This document shows, piece by piece, positions 60,892 to 64,000 of a stretch of DNA of 64,000 nucleotides. The notes under the pieces are model-generated. The model saw only the letters and a program-made list of their open reading frames with translations, searched no databases and was not told the DNA's origin. A program made the position numbers and the translations under genes. Origin of the DNA: an uncultured Aquimarina sp. (lineage in GTDB: Bacteria > Bacteroidota > Bacteroidia > Flavobacteriales > Flavobacteriaceae); contig CANMFM010000001.1 of NCBI GenBank assembly GCA_947497175.1, forward strand, positions 1-64,000. The letters run 5' to 3'. Numbering within the stretch: position 1 is the stretch's first letter; every line of letters starts with the position of its first letter.

Positions 60892-62241
60892 ATGTCTAAA
60901 ATACTTATTGTTGAAGATGATGTGGCTTTTTGCACAATGTTAAAGACCTTTTTGAAAAAGAAGGACTATGAAGTTTTTACTGCATTTTCTGGTAATGAAG
61001 CTATTCCTCAAATTAAAGAGAATACATTTGATGTGGTACTGACAGATGTACGATTGCCAGATACAGACGGCATTACATTGCTAGATACAATTCTCAAAAA
61101 TAACCCGAATACGCAGGTAATAATTATGACAGGTTATGCAGAGATTAATATGGCGGTAAATGCTATTAAACAGGGCGCATTTGACTATGTTTCTAAACCA
61201 TTTAATCCGGATACAATACTGCATACAATTGATAAAGCGCTAAAGAAGGAGACGTCAAATACTATAAGTCAAAAAAAGGCCGATACTACATCAGGCAAAC
61301 GTAGTAATGGAAGTAATTCTTTTGTAAAAGGAGTGAGTGATGCTTCTAAAAAACTGAATGAATATGTTGCTCTAGTAGCTCCTACACGTATGTCGGTATT
61401 GGTGATAGGAGATAGCGGAACTGGAAAAGAATATGTAGCAAGTAGCATTCATAAAGCAAGTAAAAGAGCAGATAAGCCTTTTGTCGCTGTAGACTGCGGA
61501 GCAATCCCGAAAGAAATAGCATCAAGCGAATTCTTTGGACATATAAAGGGATCTTTTACCGGTGCCGTTAACGATAAAGTAGGTCATTTTGAAGCTGCAA
61601 ATGGAGGTACTTTGTTTCTGGATGAAATTGGGAATCTTAGTTATGAACTACAAGTTCAGTTGTTGCGTGCACTACAAGAAAGAAAAATTAAACCAGTAGG
61701 AAGTAATAAAGAGATAGAGGTCGATATTAGAGTGATTGTTGCAACTAATGAAGATCTTAGTCATGCAGTTAAAGAAGGTGAGTTTAGAGAAGACTTATAC
61801 CATAGACTTAATGAATTTTCTATCAAAGTACCTCCTTTAAGAGATAGAATTGAAGATCTGATGCTTTTTGCAAATCATTTTCTTGAAGAGTCAAATATTG
61901 AACTGGAAAAACATGTAGTAGGGTTTGCTGATGAGGTGTTAGATGCTTTTAAAAAATATGATTGGCCAGGCAATTTGAGAGAACTAAAAAATATAGTAAA
62001 ACGATCTGTTCTCTTGTCACAAATAGACATGATTACACTGGATGTTTTGCCTAATGATATTGCATATGCTCCTCATAATGCTAAACAAACCTATGGTTTG
62101 TTTAAAAATCAAAATGAGCAAGAACTGATTTTAGATGCATTAGAAAAGGCAAACGGAAACAAAGCAAAGGCAGCAAGAATGCTTTCAATAGATCGTAAGA
62201 CGTTATACAACAAATTAAAGCAATATGATATCAGTCTTTAA
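60892..62241 (+). CDS. sigma-54-dependent response regulator (NtrC family)
   Basis: 449 residues. Receiver domain 1-118 with acidic pocket Asp9/10, phospho-Asp52 (VVLTDVRLPD) and Lys102. AAA+ domain about 145-385: Walker A GDSGTGKE (173-180), loop motif GSFTGA (220-225, Ser in place of the usual Ala of GAFTGA), Walker B LFLDE (241-245), and RLNEFSIKVPPLRDR. Fis-type HTH at the end (KANGNKAKAARMLSIDRKTLYNKLKQY). It needs RpoN. It converges on a hybrid kinase gene, sharing a 4-base stop overlap (TTAA), so the two are probably partners. Confidence 0.93.
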   Translation: MSKILIVEDDVAFCTMLKTFLKKKDYEVFTAFSGNEAIPQIKENTFDVVLTDVRLPDTDGITLLDTILKNNPNTQVIIMTGYAEINMAVNAIKQGAFDYVSKPFNPDTILHTIDKALKKETSNTISQKKADTTSGKRSNGSNSFVKGVSDASKKLNEYVALVAPTRMSVLVIGDSGTGKEYVASSIHKASKRADKPFVAVDCGAIPKEIASSEFFGHIKGSFTGAVNDKVGHFEAANGGTLFLDEIGNLSYELQVQLLRALQERKIKPVGSNKEIEVDIRVIVATNEDLSHAVKEGEFREDLYHRLNEFSIKVPPLRDRIEDLMLFANHFLEESNIELEKHVVGFADEVLDAFKKYDWPGNLRELKNIVKRSVLLSQIDMITLDVLPNDIAYAPHNAKQTYGLFKNQNEQELILDALEKANGNKAKAARMLSIDRKTLYNKLKQYDISL

Positions 62242-64000
62242 TTTTCTACTTTTAGTTTGTCAATAAGTTCTTCAATTATTGTAATTCCATTTTGAGTTAA
62301 GTTTAATATCGATTCCTTATCAAGGTCATATTGATCTGGATGCTCTAATTTTTCAAGGATTGGGATTACTTCTTTTGCTTTTATTTGTTTGAACATAGGT
62401 AGCATTTTATGTGCTATCCTTTTGATATGATGTATATCCTGCTTTTCTACTTTGTTTTTTAATTCTTTTAAGTTGTCAATAGTACTTTCATAAAAAGTGT
62501 CTAAGATGGCGTATAAAGAATCAGAATCGCCATGCGCAAAAAGCATTAGATCGTTTAAAGAATACTTTTCATTTATACTGGTGTTTACGGCAGTATCTTC
62601 ATAATCAATTATGTCAACCCGAAGAATTTCAGCAATAAGATCTATTAACTCCTTTGGAGCATATGGTTTGCGCAAACTACCGGCAAAACCTGCCTCTTGA
62701 TATTCTAAGAACGAAGTGTCTGTTCTCCCGGATAAGGCTATCACTGGTAAATTAGATTGGTCGGTATTGTTTTTAATGGCTTCTAAAAGCTCAAAACCAT
62801 CCATCTTTGGCATTTGAATATCGGTTAAAATAAGATCATAAGTGTTTGTTTGAATCAAAGAAAAAGCATCGACACCATTTTCGCAAACGTCATAAGATAA
62901 ACCTGCAAGAGAAGCTACTTCACTGGTTAATGACAATTGACTAGGATCGTCATCGACAATTAATACTTTTTTATTGAAAAAATTCTGAATCTCAGAAATT
63001 TCATTTTCCTCTTCCGGAGCTAACAAGTGTGAAAGCTTAATCGGAATATAGAAGATAAACTCACTTCCTTCATTAAGTTCGCTAATCAACTCAATTTTTC
63101 CATTGAGAAGCTCGATTATTTTTTTGGTAATAGCCAACCCAAGACCAAAACCACCATATCTTTTTTCGGTGTCGTCATCACCTTGAGAAAATTCTTCAAA
63201 TATATGGCGCTGCTGGTCTTTGGTAATACCGATACCTGTATCCTTTACTGATATCACTAATTGCTTTTCGGATAGCCCATTTTCAATAATTTTACTTTCG
63301 ATAATTATGGATCCTTCATCTGTGAATTTATAAGCATTATTAACCAGGTTGGTAAGTATTTGCTTAATCCTGAAGGGGTCGCTTAAATATTGTTTTTTTA
63401 GTTGATCATCTGTAATAATTTGTATGTCAAGATCTTTTTTATCATTTATTGGAATTACGCTTGAAATCGTATTTTCAATTAATTTTTTAGGAGAAAAAGG
63501 TAATTCTTCAATAACCATTCTTCCAGCTTCAAGTTTGGATAAATCCAGTAGGTCATTTACAAGGTGTAAGATGTAATCTGATGATTTTTTAAGGTGGTCT
63601 AAATAGTGCTTTTGCTTGTTGTTTAATCCGGTTCTTTCTAATAAATCCGAATATCCTATTACTGTATTCAGTGGTGAGCGTAGATCATGAGTAACCGTAT
63701 TAATCAATGATTCTCGCGTTTTCAGAAGAGATTCTGTATAGGTTTTTTCAGCTTCAAGCTCATTACGGTATTTCTGACTTTTAGAAACATCTTTAGTAAT
63801 TAAATACAAAAATATAATGGCAATTAGAAGGCTTATTGCTGCTATTACAACAATAATGTTAGATGTATTGTTAAGTACTTCATTAGAAGCTTCTAACCTC
63901 TTGAAATATTGCTTTCTTTCGTTAAGTTCTATAGCAGCTAATAAATCTCGTAACTGTTTGGTTATAATTTGATCGTTTTTTAGAAGATTGTTTTCTTTTA
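62238..64000 (-). CDS. hybrid sensor histidine kinase, 5' end cut by the window edge
   Basis: The frame is open from its stop (62238) through the right edge; a TTG at 63809 is not the true start, since the coding frame continues upstream with a membrane helix (NIIVVIAAISLLIAIIFLYLI) and a preceding coiled extracytoplasmic segment (QLRDLLAAIELNERKQYFKRLE). After the helix: HisKA with phospho-His in NTVTHDLRSPLN, HATPase with DTGIGITKDQ and GGFGLGLAI, a receiver domain (VLIVDDDPSQL, ILTDIQMPKMDG, LRKPYAP), and an HPt domain (IKRIAHKMLPMFKQI). This phosphorelay architecture usually hands phosphate to another regulator, the obvious candidate being the sigma-54 regulator next door. Confidence 0.93.
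   Translation of the reverse strand, partial: KENNLLKNDQIITKQLRDLLAAIELNERKQYFKRLEASNEVLNNTSNIIVVIAAISLLIAIIFLYLITKDVSKSQKYRNELEAEKTYTESLLKTRESLINTVTHDLRSPLNTVIGYSDLLERTGLNNKQKHYLDHLKKSSDYILHLVNDLLDLSKLEAGRMVIEELPFSPKKLIENTISSVIPINDKKDLDIQIITDDQLKKQYLSDPFRIKQILTNLVNNAYKFTDEGSIIIESKIIENGLSEKQLVISVKDTGIGITKDQQRHIFEEFSQGDDDTEKRYGGFGLGLAITKKIIELLNGKIELISELNEGSEFIFYIPIKLSHLLAPEEENEISEIQNFFNKKVLIVDDDPSQLSLTSEVASLAGLSYDVCENGVDAFSLIQTNTYDLILTDIQMPKMDGFELLEAIKNNTDQSNLPVIALSGRTDTSFLEYQEAGFAGSLRKPYAPKELIDLIAEILRVDIIDYEDTAVNTSINEKYSLNDLMLFAHGDSDSLYAILDTFYESTIDNLKELKNKVEKQDIHHIKRIAHKMLPMFKQIKAKEVIPILEKLEHPDQYDLDKESILNLTQNGITIIEELIDKLKVEN

Overview
The window is AT-rich chromosomal DNA from a marine-type member of the Flavobacteriaceae (Bacteroidota); an Aquimarina-like genus is my guess, not a demonstrated assignment. 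The supporting evidence is: many promoters with the Bacteroidota -7 box TAnnTTTG and few Shine-Dalgarno sequences; gliding genes gldE and gldD; a type IX secretion C-terminal sorting domain; DUF4270 and TonB-dependent receptors with carboxypeptidase-like N-terminal domains; the panC / half glycogen synthase / DUF4270 / glmS neighbourhood; and an L21 protein with a long lysine/alanine tail.

Layout. 1-1800 is accessory-looking: the tail of a CHAT-domain membrane protein, a GIY-YIG nuclease gene surrounded by and running into copies of a REP-like palindrome, a small S24/S26-type peptidase-like gene with its own operator, and two very short transcription units (1262-1434 and 1611-1717), each with a promoter and terminator but almost no room for a gene. 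1811-12544 holds an aldo/keto reductase, radA, an esterase-like protein whose nucleophile serine is replaced by Asp, a flippase-like membrane protein, panD and panC (leftward), then a half-length glycogen synthase homologue, a DUF4270 lipoprotein and glmS (rightward). 13027-20318 is a pair of tandem paralogous TonB-dependent receptors followed by a surface SGNH-type lipoprotein. 20368-24275 has a sterol-desaturase-like enzyme facing away from a TetR regulator, class II aldolase and BASS-family transporter, with two perfect operators between them. 24507-26383 is atpD-atpC.

26583-35349 is an envelope cluster: a lipoprotein of unknown role, a lipid-anchored and a T9SS-secreted copy of the same LVIVD/choice-of-anchor-B protein, a seven-repeat propeller lipoprotein, and an MbnP-MbnH pair (a copper-binding protein plus the di-heme enzyme known to modify it). 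I consider this the most promising candidate for an undescribed system. 35980-42648 is a biotin cluster (bioF, bioD, a small alpha/beta hydrolase, bioA, a FabF-like ketosynthase, bioB) without bioC or bioH, which suggests a non-standard source of the pimeloyl moiety.

42703-64000 is mostly housekeeping: a JmjC-type cupin, recX, rng, a 29-residue very basic protein, HU, mutY, ssb, gldE, gldD, an EamA transporter, DUF4199, rplU-rpmA, DUF3332, two small secreted proteins, ahcY, a phosphopantetheinyl transferase, a tightly overlapping operon (YkoF-like, PnuC-like, NadR-like kinase, DUF4301, ArfB-like), a PepSY-like secreted protein, and a convergent sigma-54 response regulator / hybrid kinase pair, the kinase running off the right edge. 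No rRNA, tRNA, CRISPR array or insertion sequence was recognised.
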